Source of the DNA: Sclerodactyla briareus
Taxonomy: Eukaryota; Echinodermata; Holothuroidea; Dendrochirotida; Sclerodactylidae
DNA length: 64,000 nucleotides
Direction of reading: 5' to 3'
NCBI GenBank assembly: GCA_026419785.1
Contig: JAODTK010003032.1
Coordinates: forward strand, 110,505-174,504
A program made the translations under genes and the position numbers. A model generated the notes under the pieces. The model was not told the origin of the DNA. It searched no databases and was given only the letters and a program-made list of their open reading frames with translations. Shown in pieces: positions 23,653 to 35,189 of this stretch (position 1 is the first letter of the stretch; each line of letters starts with the position of its first letter).

Positions 23653-24010
23653 ATTTTGTTTTCAGCAGTTATACCCCGTAACGTGGTATGTCGTATCATT
23701 AAGTGTTTTAGGACTCTTAGGCTTTAGGACTTTTAGGAGAAATTTTACCCAAACCTCGCGTATACACACTATTTCTCTTCATATCCAGTTCGCGATATAG
23801 CTACATGCAATGCACTTTCGAAGACCATGACATTCTGGCAAGACATAATGCTCAAAGGTATTATTGCGACTGGAATGTGCTAGCTGGAATTGAAACAGCT
23901 GCCAGTAAGAAAATAATTATTTTGTTTTCAGCAGGTATACATCGTAAAGCGGTATGTGTATCATTAGGTGTTCTAGGACTCTACTTGAGAAATGGTGTCA
24001 CATCGTCCAT
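23653..24010. repeat. Tandem duplication, period about 266 bp
   Basis: ATTTTGTTTTCAGCAG followed by TATACC(C)CGTAA…GGTATGT…TATCATTA(A/G)GTGTT(T/C)TAGGACTC occurs at 23,653 and again at 23,919. Both copies contain an acceptor-like TTTTCAG but no exon follows. Confidence 0.65.
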
Positions 24011-24019
24011 CATCGTTCT

Positions 24020-25450
24020 TTGACCATTACGTAGTACTAGTTGATATGCTCTATCCATAATAGCCTGTTCACGGTTGCAGTGTAATGATATGATAATTAT
24101 ATGGGGACAGAGGTCAGTCGGGTAGTAATTAAACGGAATGCACGCACACGAAGGGGCTTCTTTCGAAACTCCTCTGACGAAAACGACATATCATACCAGC
24201 ACGAAAATTCGAAATCCCCCCCCCCCCCCCAACTTATCAACAATACATACTAAGACATGGGATGATTGTTTCGTTTTCAAAGAGTAGTCACAGTTAAAAG
24301 TAAGCCATAACGATTATAGCAATAGCAAAAATCTCGTCTGTACCCGACCTGAGCTGTGAACATGCGCGCTTGAAACCGTGAACAGCTTATACAAATAACA
24401 ATTTCCCGTGCAGTGTTGTCACATCCATTTTGATCACCAATCACGTTACAGTGAGAAATGAAGAGAAGTAAATGGATGCGCTAAGGTTACAAATAAAATA
24501 CCAAATGACGAGCTCAGAAGCAAAAGGTCTTATAATCATTTTTTTAACCGAATTCAGTTTTGGGGACTTGATAGGGCAGTGTTATTCATTTGCAGCATAC
24601 AGGCTCCTATCCCACATTAAAACTGACACTACTGTGTGCAACGTTTTGTTGCAAAAAGTATCTACGTCCGCCTGTTGCTATATTGCAAAGGCGTATATCC
24701 TATTCGGACTGCCACTAAAGAGGCGGTGCTACTGTTCATTTTTTAACGGTAAGTTATTCTTCTATTAAATAACACCTGTGTGCTTATATAGTTTCCGTGA
24801 TATTCTCGCAATTTAATGTTGTCCCAAATTATAATAACAATAGTAATTACTCGATGAACAGGGATAGTCATCATGTTGTTGAGAATGGCATCGATTGACT
24901 TATCCATTATTATTGTGAATGGTTTGGGGCATGTTAATTGGTTATGGGTGTTAGGTTACTTTTTACAAAGTTCAATATATATAATAAGCGGTGTTTATAT
25001 GAACGCCATCCCCTAGCTTCATCTCTAGCTGCGGCTGAAGAGGTATAGAACATTGCTTTGTATGGACGACCGACCTTGTTTGTGAAGGTCTCAACCTAGA
25101 GGCACCGTATGAGAGGGGGTCTTTTCCCCCAACCACACTGGTTGCATGCTTGGTATACTAGATTTTACCCTAATGTCCAACCTACAATAATACAATGTGG
25201 ACATTTATAGGTGATAATACGTAAAGATTCGAAGTTTTAACCATTGGCATGTAAAGGGCAATCGGGTGCTTTCGAAATGGGGAGAGGTGGGAGGAGTGGA
25301 TGACATAAGGAAGAGAAACTTTAGTTTGGGAAGGGTTTTGTGACACTCAATATGATTTAATACTTGTGGATTGCATCATTCACTCAATGATGAGTTGGTA
25401 TAATTTCATGCACTGATTTTTGCACTAATATTTCCATCTCTGCTTCTTCC
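24020..25450. other. Spacer before the 28-bp minisatellite
   Basis: It contains a 15-C run (24,216-24,230) and a 98-codon frame at 24,472-24,768 with hydrophobic and cysteine-rich content but no recognisable domain. The last 200 bases are T- and C-rich and lead into the minisatellite. Confidence 0.4.
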
Positions 25451-25455
25451 TCACC

Positions 25456-26721
25456 TCACTATATTCCCCACCCCTCCTACTGCTCACTATTTCCCCACCC
25501 CCTCCTACTGCTCACTATATTCCCCACCCCTCCTACTGCTCACTATATTCCCCTCCCCTCCTACTGCTCCTATATTCCCCACCCCTCCTACTGCTCACTA
25601 ATTCCCCACCCCTCCTACTGCTACTATATTCCCCACCCCTCCTACTGCTCACTTATTCCCCACCCCTCCTACTCTGCTCACTATATTCCCCACCCCTCTA
25701 CTGCTCACTATATTCCCCACCCCTCCTACTGCTCACTATATTCCCCACCCCTCCTACTGCTCACTAATTCCCCACCCCTCCTACTGCTCACTATATTCCC
25801 CACCCCTCCTACTGCTCACTATATTCCCCCCCCCTCCTACTGCCTCACTATATTCCCCACCCCTCCTACTGCTCACTAATTCCCCACCCCTCCTACTGCT
25901 CCTATATTCCCCACCCCTCCTACTGCTCACTATATCCCCCCCCTCCTACTGCTCATATATTCCCCACCCCCTCCTACTGCTCCTATATTCCCCACCCCCT
26001 CCTACTGCTCACTATATTCCCCACCCCTCCTCCTGCTCACTATATTCCCCCCCCCTCCTACTGCTCACTATATTCCCCCCCCTCCCACTGCTCACTATAT
26101 TCCCCACCCCTCCTACTGCTCACTATATTCCCCACCCCCTCCTACTGCTCCACTATATTCCCCACCCCTCCTACTGCTCACTCTATTCCCCACCCCTCCT
26201 ACTGCTCACTATATTCCCCACCCCTCCGACTGCTCACTATATTCCCCACCCCCTCCTACTGCTCACTATATTCCCCCCCTCCTACTACTGCTCACTATAT
26301 TCCCCCCCCCTCCTACTGCTCACGATATTCCCCACCCCTCCTCCTACTGCTCACTATATTCCCCCCCTCCTACTGCTCACTATATTCCCCACCCCTCCTA
26401 CTGCTCACATATTCCCCACCCCTCCTACTGCTCCACTATATTCCCCACCCCTCCTACTGCTCACTATATTCCCCACCCCTCCTACTACTGCTCACTATAT
26501 TCCCCACCCCTCCTACTGCTCCTATATTCCCCACCCCCTCCTACTGCTCACTATATTCCCCACCCCTCCTCCTACTGCTCACTATATTCCCCACCCCTCC
26601 TACTGCTCACTATTTCCCCACCCCCTCCTACTGCCTCACTATATTCCCCACCCCTCCTCCTGCTCACTATATTCCCCACCCCTCCTACGGCTCACTATAT
26701 TCCCCTCCCCTCCTACTGCTC
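25456..26721. repeat. 28-bp minisatellite, about 45 copies
   Basis: Tandem units of CTCACTATATTCCCCACCCC then TCCTACTG, almost head to tail for 1.27 kb. Units differ by one-base losses or gains (CTCACTAATTCC, CTCCTATATTCC, CCCCCCCC for CCCCACCCC), with a few extra TCC or TAC triplets. The plus strand is strongly pyrimidine-rich. Non-coding. Confidence 0.95.
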
Positions 26722-27400
26722 TAGTGTCTGAATGGAGTGCACAACTTAATCCATAATGAAATGGGCTCTGTAAAATGCGCTCTTTACAATTTGTATGATA
26801 TGTACAGTGGCATACTTGATTTTGACTGCATAAGGCTCCCATCTGTTACTTCTAACTACTAACTTAGTGCCACTTATCAAAATGATAAGTAGAGTATTTC
26901 AAATATGTTGCCTATTCAGAACTTCAGTGATTCCAGATTCCTCAGTACCATTTTCACAATAAATAAAACAGTCCTGCTATCGCTACGATATTTTTTTTTT
27001 TGCCTAAAATGATTCACAAGCCTTTTTGCATCTGAGCTCTTCAAGTAACCATAATGATTTCTGGCTACTGTCAATATGTCAAGATCTATATTGCAGCAAA
27101 TTACCGCAGAACCTGACAACCCATCCACCTGTCTTGGTATAGTTTCACCAATGCTGAACTGCATTAATGTGGGATTGCATTGGGTCGTACTCCATACAGT
27201 CAGAACCATAAAATACCGCACTCATGTTAATACAACATCTTGGTAATAGTCATGATCACATATTAATTGAAGTATACATTAATAAAATACAGGTAAACTA
27301 TGTGATAGTACGGAAGGTAAACAAAATATGAAGAATGAGAACAGTGACAATGAGACCTCAACCAATATATTTGGAAAAGAGCAAATTTCCACTGAAAAAC
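26722..27400. other. Spacer
   Basis: No gene recognised. A minus-strand frame of 101 codons (26,916-27,221) has no domain I can name. Confidence 0.4.
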
Positions 27401-27403
27401 GTG

Positions 27404-28099
27404 TAAGCCGCGTTTCCATGCACGCGGGCGGGGCGTTTGGAAGACCCGTTTCCATGCACGCGGGCGGGCGGGCGGACTTTTTCTCGCGTCACGCACCTCT
27501 TCTCACTTTAAGTGTGTATATGCGCTATATAAGAACCGATGTAGCCTATCATTATTATTATATTATTATTTATCAAACATCGGACGCATACTATTTTTAA
27601 ACCTAAACACCGGTGTTCATTTTCTGAAAACCATTGTTCTAAATGTCAACGATTACGGCCCACTATTCCCCCCCCACTATTAAAACTTCACAATTGACAG
27701 GTTTTGGAGATTTAATTAGCAAATACTTGACATATCAATGGTTTAAAATGTAAATATGTGTTCAAATAATTGTATGGACGTTAAAATAAAGGACATCTGG
27801 ATTAAAAATCTCATCCCTAGTGTTGAACCCAGTTTGGATGTTGTTTTGGAAACATTATTTGAAACATATAAAGTTGTCCTCACTCTAGATTCTGGGCGAA
27901 GCCGGTGAGATTGCAGGGAAATCCCCGGAGATCGATTACGAAATACCACGCGGAACGCGGGCGGGCGGAAAAAAATTGCTACATGACCGATTCGAGCCAG
28001 AAACGGCCCGCGCGCCCGCACGCGTGCATGGAAACGGCTCTGTTGAAAATAACGATGAGCGATTTTAGACGCCCGCCCGGGGCATGGAAAGCGGGCTTA
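27404..28099. mobile_element. TIR DNA element (MITE-like), 696 bp
   Basis: Begins TAAGCCGCGTTTCCATGCACG and ends GGGGCATGGAAAGCGGGCTTA, an inverted pair. A second, internal copy of the motif occurs at each end: GTTTCCATGCACGCGGGCGGG again at 27,449, and CGCGTGCATGGAAACGGC near 28,019-28,036. GC-rich ends flank an AT-rich centre, with no transposase. No clear target-site duplication was seen (GTG before, AGG after). The superfamily is undetermined. Confidence 0.65.
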
Positions 28100-28109
28100 A
28101 GGACGTTCC

Positions 28110-28960
28110 TAAATCCCTACACCCATCAAGCAGTGACACAGCAACATATGAGAGATATGCTTTGTCAGGCTGTGTATTAGGAGTTACAATCGTACATTGT
28201 CTGCAGGGAATGTAGCATTCTGGAGGCCTAATTGCATTGTTTTGGATGAACAGGAGGACATCAATTACTGTCCATGAAAACACCAGCAATTAACACTGCT
28301 CTAGAGCTGCAAACCGTTCCAGTTGAACTTGACCACGCAGGCCTGACAGGGTACCGTAACTATCTAAAAATAGTAAATGACCTAGTCGCTTGGTCTTCTC
28401 ATCGGGGGAGTGTGTGATGACGTCGATCACCCCCATGGTGCGATCAGGGATCACATATTTACAAACAATCTGGGGGACCTTCAGTTGTTGTGATAAATAC
28501 AACTTCCATATCTCTGAAATATAAACCAGCTATTCCAATTTATTAAACAAACAAAAAACTTTGCTAATAGCAAAAGTTAAAACCTATTTCAGATCACATT
28601 CTAGCTCGACATATTTTATATTTTGATCACTAGAAGAAGGCAAGGCTGTTGTGATTGCCTGATAGTGATTTCGACTAGTTCCTTCGAACTAATATTTACG
28701 ATTGTAAGTTCAAAAGTTCCCGCAGCACGGCAGAGAGACTAGCTGTTTTTTTTTCTTCTCCTCCCTTTTTCTGTTTTCCTCACGGAAGTCTTTTGCGGCA
28801 GGAGAAATGCCTAAAACAGGAATAGCAGTACGATCCTCCAAAAAAAAGACCTCCCTCACTATTGATAAGTATCGATTATGGTACTGAGTAAATTATTTCC
28901 AATTATAGAATTTTACAAATTATCCTGGACAACTTGAATAACCTCCTAAAATGATAGCAC
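28110..28960. other. Spacer
   Basis: AT-rich DNA with short frames and no recognised feature. Confidence 0.4.
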
Positions 28961-28969
28961 GCTATACAC

Positions 28970-30400
28970 AGTTGCCCGACAAGTTACAAACACTAATGCA
29001 TAAGGTCCGGTTTGTGTACTCTGAATAAATACATCAACCTGTGATACCAAAGTATACTGGATGGGTGTCGTTACCATTACCTGCTAGTTGCTTCATCAAC
29101 GCAACCCCAATAATGCAATTAGTCATTTTGCCAAACGCTACATATTTGTACTTCCGGGATAATATGAATCTACTTACTTTTTTTCCTTCAGGTGATACTA
29201 ACTAGTTAAATATTATATATATTATAAAAAAAAAACTTGTTATGTACAATAACTCCATGAAACGTAATAGTCTGTAAATATATCAAACTTGCAAAGGCTA
29301 GTAATAAAAAATCAAAAATAATAATAATAATGAGTGTTGCACTCACTGACTTCTAGAAATCCCTGTATAATGTAATTCTTCTATTTAGTAGCTTTGTTTG
29401 CCACTATTTTTTTTTTCCGAGGTAATGGGCTCTCAATTCACTTCGGTCGTTTACTGCTCTCTTTTTCGTTTTTCTATTAAGGTTATATACCAACGAGTAA
29501 AATGCTCATAAATATTTACAATAAACCTGTGCAGGCTAACAATAGTATATGGAATGAGTGTCACTCTCATTAACTGCCCACTGCTTCCGCAGGTAATCGC
29601 TGTTCATTGCATTGTGTCGTTTTGTCCACCACTACCAACTTCTCTTTCAATATTTTGGCTTTCAATGTATTTTTTTTTAACTTCCACTGCATTTATTCTA
29701 TTTTCATTTGGGTCATAATGAAGAGGTAAAAATGTATAACAATACATAAGAAAAGTCTCCATTTGTGTCTGTAACACAGTATACTACAACAGTGTCGCAC
29801 TCAATAACTGCTGATTGCTCCTCAAGTAACCCCTGTTCAATGCATTAATTGTTCTGTCCACCATTGGTGACTTTCTGATATACAAGAAAGAACACTACTC
29901 GCAACACAGTATACTACAGAGCGTAGTTCCCATTACCTGCTAACTGCTTTTGCAAGTAATCCGTCTTCAATACAGTTATTCGTTTTTTTTTCCTCACAAC
30001 TACTTTGTTTTTTCTCAATATTTTGCTTACACTTTTCTTTTACTGCCTTCAATTTGATTTTATTAAGGCCATACCAAAAAGTTAAAATTTCATAACTATA
30101 TACCCAAACATTACTGTGAACGCTTGTAACAAAGAATTGCAATTTCATAACTATAAACAAGATAGATCACTTCCTACGATGCGTGTAACAAAAGTATACA
30201 AAATGAGTGACAGTCTGATTACCTGCTCACTGGCTCATCAGACTTCCGAACACAATGCAATTAATCTACAATGGTCATGTACCATAACTTCTGCTATCTT
30301 GATGTCTCAAATAGATAGTAGGAAACCTAAACTCCAGAGGGAATTTCGCTTTCTTTAAGTAACCCAAATGCAATGCAATGTCACTAGTCTTTTGGCCAGT
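28970..30400. repeat. Old tandem array, about 240-bp diverged units
   Basis: A phrase of the form GAGTGTC(G/A)CACTCA-TAACTGC(T)GATTGCTTC-CAAGTAATCCCTGTTCAATGCATTAAT-GTTTTGTCCACCA recurs in degraded form near 29,055, 29,333, 29,557, 29,795, 29,925 and 30,205. TTAAAA-T(T/G)-CATAACTAT-TA and TATACTACA are also shared. Spacing varies from 125 to 280 bases. Non-coding. Confidence 0.6.
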
Positions 30401-31310
30401 TCACTGTCCTAATACTTCTCTTTGCCTTAACAAAGAGTATTGATGTTATCAGCATACACAATGCTCGTTTGGAGGTCTGTAAGTAGCTATGATAACCATT
30501 GCTGGTAGTCGCTCTCTTTAATTCCGTCAGATGATCTGTTTTGACTGATTACATGTAGTATATCCCTGTTGTCATAGAAGGGCACTGTATCGACAGCATG
30601 CTCTGGTCTTATACAGACTTACACGACAAATAAAATAGTCATCACACTATTTTTGTTTGTATGTGTGTGTTATAACCACGTTCTCATTCACGTTACGTTT
30701 ACAGACTGTCCTGTCCGTCATTGCCCTCATCAATAATATCGGTCATTGATGAATATTCTTTGTCAAATATTCGTTGACTGTGAATTAATTGAATTCCTGA
30801 TTCCTTCTTATATTCACCAGTCCGACATTCCCTCAGAGAAATTCTGTTAGTAACCGTCAAATCCAATCACTTCTTGTTATCTTTCAGTTCAATTTACACC
30901 ACAGTGGCAATGTAGTCGTGCCGTGTCTACACATTATCCTGTTGCATGTCGTATCTCTTGTGGGAAGTGCCACGTCCTATAATCTCAAATTCTGATGAGA
31001 GAAGAAACATAGGTAATTTATATGAAATTGTAACAAAAGTGGATAATTATTTAATTCTAGATTTCAACGGCAATCAGTTGACCTGGGTCAACATAGTCGT
31101 TCTGCTATTATCACTGGTTTGATATCCCTTGCCACGAGCAAGTAGGCACAAACATCTTTAGAGACTCTGTAGTTACTTAAAAATTTCTGTTATCCGGAAC
31201 TTGCAAGTGTTCTGGAAAGCACTACCTCAACGTTGAACAGAAGATGTTATTAGCAACAACAACACAAGGACATGTTAGCGAGGCTCACGACTCTGCGTAT
31301 CAGCAACATA
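30400..31310. other. Spacer
   Basis: No gene, repeat array or RNA recognised. Confidence 0.4.
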
Positions 31311-31439
31311 ATGAGGGTGGGGGGGGGGGGGGGCGTGTGAAGCATGTGAGATGCGATGGCAGACTACTTGTTTCACTCAATTGGCGTGGATACAAGTCAG
31401 ATCACGAGACATGGCATTCTGATGCCCCCCCCCCCCAAA

Positions 31440-32210
31440 CGAAATAAATAAACGCATTCAATGTGATAACCAATCAGACAGCGACATGGTGTGTGGCATG
31501 AGAGCATCGAACATGTGACATGGCTCGCTCAGGCGAACCCAGTTTGTTGCTTCCATTAGGAACAGATGGTAAGCATGGCAACGCCTTTAAACGTAGTCAT
31601 ATAGATAATTTAATACTATATCGGTATCATTAACGCCAAGTCAAATTCACAACAGGGCGTTCCATAGTGTGTACGACGAATATAGAGAAAGAAAAACATA
31701 GACAGGAAACGCCTAAATAAGATGAGTCTTCACAGTGCCTTCTTGAAGGCGGGGTGGGTGACCGTTGAGCAGTCATGATATGATTGGAACAAGTCATCAT
31801 GCCCCTTGCAGCAATTAAACTGAAGAGTTTCCCCAATAGTGTTCTGAAAAGGGGACCAGAGTTAGGAAGGTGTGTGTGCTAAAGAGCTGAGGGTTACATC
31901 TGGGAGTATGTGACAGTAGAACTAGATTTGTCGCTATATATTCTGGAGCCAAAGGCTGTTCAGAGGACTTGTATCCATAGAAGAAACCTTGGAAACAATT
32001 CAATCTCGGGCACACTCAACCAGTGAAGCGATCGAAAGAGGCTTTGTGTCGGGCTGCTTGGCTTGCTGAGGACACCACCCAGGCCAGCACCATTATGAAG
32101 GCGCTGCAGCGATCGAGGTTCTAGGGATGGTAAAATAAAACGTTGCAGAGTCCAACATGAAATCGCAGGGCACGAGCAGCGATGAGTTTAGGTATAATTA
32201 GGGTTCTCAG
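31440..32210. other. Spacer before the CR1-like relic
   Basis: Short frames on both strands. Some of the last 200 bases may be the decayed upstream part of the LINE that follows, but no motif is readable before about 32,225. Confidence 0.4.
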
Positions 32211-32219
32211 CAGGTCAGG

Positions 32220-33350
32220 AAAAATGTTCGTGTTGAATGATCTCTTAGAATTTATGGAGATGTTACTAGTGCAGTGACAACGGAAGTGGCTGGTGATATA
32301 ATTTTCCTAGACTTCCAAAAAGTTTTGGATAAGGTTCATCATGGGCGTTCTATTGCGTAAATTGAGAAGTTTTGGCATTAAGGGGAATGTCCCCAAGTGG
32401 ATTCGTCAGTGGAGTCATCAAATAGGGACAACGAGTTGGTCATCAATGGGCGGTTCTTCGTTCCTTGGCAAAAGTTCCACTGGGGGTGTTCCCAAGGATC
32501 GATTCTTGGCCTTTACTTTTTTCGGGCATTATCTAGACCACGGGAAGATTTGGTTGCGTTCCAGAGTTAAAACGTTTGCAGCGATACCAAGTTGTACGGG
32601 GAGTTACTTCGAAAGTTGAGGTTGCAATTGTCCAAAAGAATCTTGATAAAATCGCCAAATGGGTCTTCGAATTGCAATGCTTTTCAAGGCCATAGTGCAA
32701 AGTTATGCATGTCGGTTTTCCACAATCGCAACGCTTCTTTCAAGTAAATGGGCGAATATTCATAAGGTGAATCAGAAAGGATCTCGGGTTCATTTGATTT
32801 TCTTTGAAACTTCTAAGCAGGGCTGAAGCTGCGAGAAAGGTAACTGGATTCGTGGCTTGATTAGACATACTTCAGGTTCCTTGAGGAAGGATATTGTTGT
32901 TCATTTGTTGAAGCAGTGGTGAGACTCACCTGGAGTATCTGTCCAAGTATTGAATCCATATTTCTCGAGATACAGGTAATTGAAAACGTTCAGCGAGGAC
33001 ACTAGATTAATTCAATCTCTCGGGGAGGATTACCTTCGAAGAGAGGATTAAGGCTCTCAGTCTAAACTTCGAGGAAAAATGAGACAAATTCGTGGTGATT
33101 TGATTCAGGTTTTTAAAAATTGTTTATGGTTTTGTGGCCTTTCCTTCACTATTTCTTTGAATTTTCCAAGTTACACCAATGGGGGGTCATTGCCTCAGCT
33201 TCGTGGTTAAACGATGGAGATAAACATTCGGAAAATGTCTTCTCCCAGAGGAGGTATCATGAGTGGATAGCCGTCCTTGAAGATGTTGTTCCGGCTAGCA
33301 GTCTTGATTGATTTTTCAAGAATTGTGGGCGACTTCTTTTAGCATCTGGG
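32220..33350 (+). mobile_element. CR1/Jockey-type LINE reverse-transcriptase relic
   Basis: This is a decayed reverse transcriptase, the enzyme that copies LINE RNA at the target site. In order on the plus strand: IIFLDFQKVLDKVHHG near 32,297-32,343 (motif A region with the first catalytic Asp), LRKLRSFGIKGNVPKWI at 32,357-32,406, a degraded GVPQG-like box near 32,485-32,500, and DTKLYG at 32,583-32,600 marking the altered F-A-D-D catalytic box. Farther on come GDLIQV-like sequence near 33,095 and a C-terminal NVFSQRRYHEWIAVLEDVVP at 33,219-33,278, typical of the end of CR1-like ORF2. The order and spacing fit one copy. Frames change repeatedly, so it is dead. The apurinic endonuclease domain was not recognised, implying a 5' truncation. 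Confidence 0.8.
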
Positions 33351-33479
33351 GTGTGTTTTCTCTATAGGGATGTGTGCTTCGGGGTCTTCATGAGGATTTT
33401 GTCTGCTGCCCCTTTTTCACTAAACACTAAAACTAAACAAGCTAATATCCAGCTTAGATTAAAAACACTATGGACCAGA

Positions 33480-33615
33480 ATTTGAGGAGATACAAGTGTT
33501 GTGGATTTATATAATGGGACTAGAGCACACCCAAAGGGGCCTAGGCCCAATATTCCGAAAACACCCAAGGCCCTCTACCCAAGGACTATTACATGTACTT
33601 TTAGAAAAACAAGGC
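33480..33615 (+). repeat. Fragment of the Helentron/Pearl-like core repeat
   Basis: TTTGAGGAGATACAAGTGTTGTGG, GGGGCCTAGGCCCAATATTCCGAA-ACACCCAAGG and TTACATGTACTTTTAGA match the core units of copies A and B in order. There is no terminus, so this is an orphan fragment. Confidence 0.5.
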
Positions 33616-33619
33616 GATA

Positions 33620-34425
33620 GCCCCCAGGTTCTCGCCTGGTTGCGCGGATCAGTGATTTCTTCTTTAGTCACCATGCATACAATTGCAAGGCATTCCATAT
33701 GTTGCTTCAATATCCACTACCTCTTAAATATGTTCAACATTATTGCCTCATTGATACATTTGCGATCCTACCTACTGTTACCACTCCCATTATAAACAAT
33801 ACTTACTGAGGTGAAAGGTCCTTCAGATTACTTATTGTCCAATGACTGAATGAAATGGAACCCTAATCTATAAGTTTATCTATATATATCAAAGGTATGC
33901 CCTATACATATACTACTCCATCAACTCCCTAGGGAGTCACACCCACCCCTCTCACATCCCCTGTCTAGAGGGGAAAAGGCCATCTAATTTAGGGCTCCCT
34001 GGGCAGGAGTAATGCAGGCCCTACTGGCTGAAGCGAGACTATACGTGATACAAGGGAGTTACCCTCCCTCCCCCCATCTCTCAAACACCCGAGCTACTGC
34101 AGGTGACACCGGAAACCATCATTCTTGAAAGGTGCTGGAGTAAGTAAAACAAATGGCATGAGTGTTTCACTTATATGGTCAGTGTGGGGGCCCAGAAGAG
34201 GTTAGAAAGGGCTGATGGGAACCTCAAGGTAAAAAAGGCAGGTTTTGACAATGGATGAAATCTCGGTCGTCACAGAGGGAATACTCTTTAGGAGGAATGG
34301 AATAACATGCCTGAGGGGTTCAAATGAGTAAAACATTTTTTATTGATAGCATGCTTAATAATAGTGATTCAAGCATCATTGCTGGTCAGGGGGGGGGCTT
34401 TAGGGTTGCCCCAAGACTGAACCAT
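33620..34425. other. Spacer
   Basis: No gene recognised. A G9 run lies near 34,389. Confidence 0.4.
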
Positions 34426-34939
34426 TCTTAAAAAGGTTTAGCGTACAGTCGCTGGAGCTTGTTGCAGTAAATGTTATGATTGACAGTTTTTGGCCCATAA
34501 GCGACCTTGAATGACCTTGAGGACATAACGGTGTTTTTAGGAAAAATGTTACCTTGATCATATGCAGCAGGTCCAAAAATTTCAGTTATATAAACACAGT
34601 CACTAAAAATGATTGCAGGAAATGTATATTTGGCAGTTCTTGGGGGACCCCCCCTCGAATGACCTTTGATGACATGACGGTTTGTATGAAAAATGCTTTG
34701 CATCAATGTGATGCACCAAGCCCCAGAAGTATTATGTCATCAGGTACACACACCCTATGCTATCGCACGAAAGGTATTAAAATCAACCTTAACCCCTTGT
34801 AACACTTTAAGACCAGGTGTCAGCTGAAGGGGAGTGGTTTCGTCATGTAGCCAGATTATAGAACTATCAAATTCAAAAATCGACAGTTTTTATTGTTTTG
34901 GACGATAACTCCTAAAATAAGGCAAATTTTCTTAAAAAT

Positions 34940-34959
34940 TGACCTTTGACCTTTGACCT
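34940..34959 (-). promoter_or_regulatory. Triple AGGTCA direct repeat with 1-base spacers (DR1-like)
   Basis: TGACCT-T-TGACCT-T-TGACCT, that is, AGGTCA half-sites on the minus strand spaced by one base. DR1 of AGGTCA is the consensus for RXR, HNF4, COUP-TF and PPAR:RXR nuclear receptors. Whether it is bound is unknown, since it lies in a repeat family built of such motifs. Confidence 0.4.
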
Positions 34960-35189
34960 TGTCTATAGATGTTGTTGATTATAACCAAAAAAAGGTACAG
35001 GACAAATTTCTACGAGCACCCTAGATGTTCATACAATGTTACTGGCCAGTTTAACAAATCAAAAAATGGTGTAATTATGCAAATATTCACATTAGATGGC
35101 CGTAAGATGACATTCCACACGTTTGTTAAATTTATCGGGATCAAAGGTGTACAATCTCCACCAAGTGTCATGAGGATTACACAATGAAC

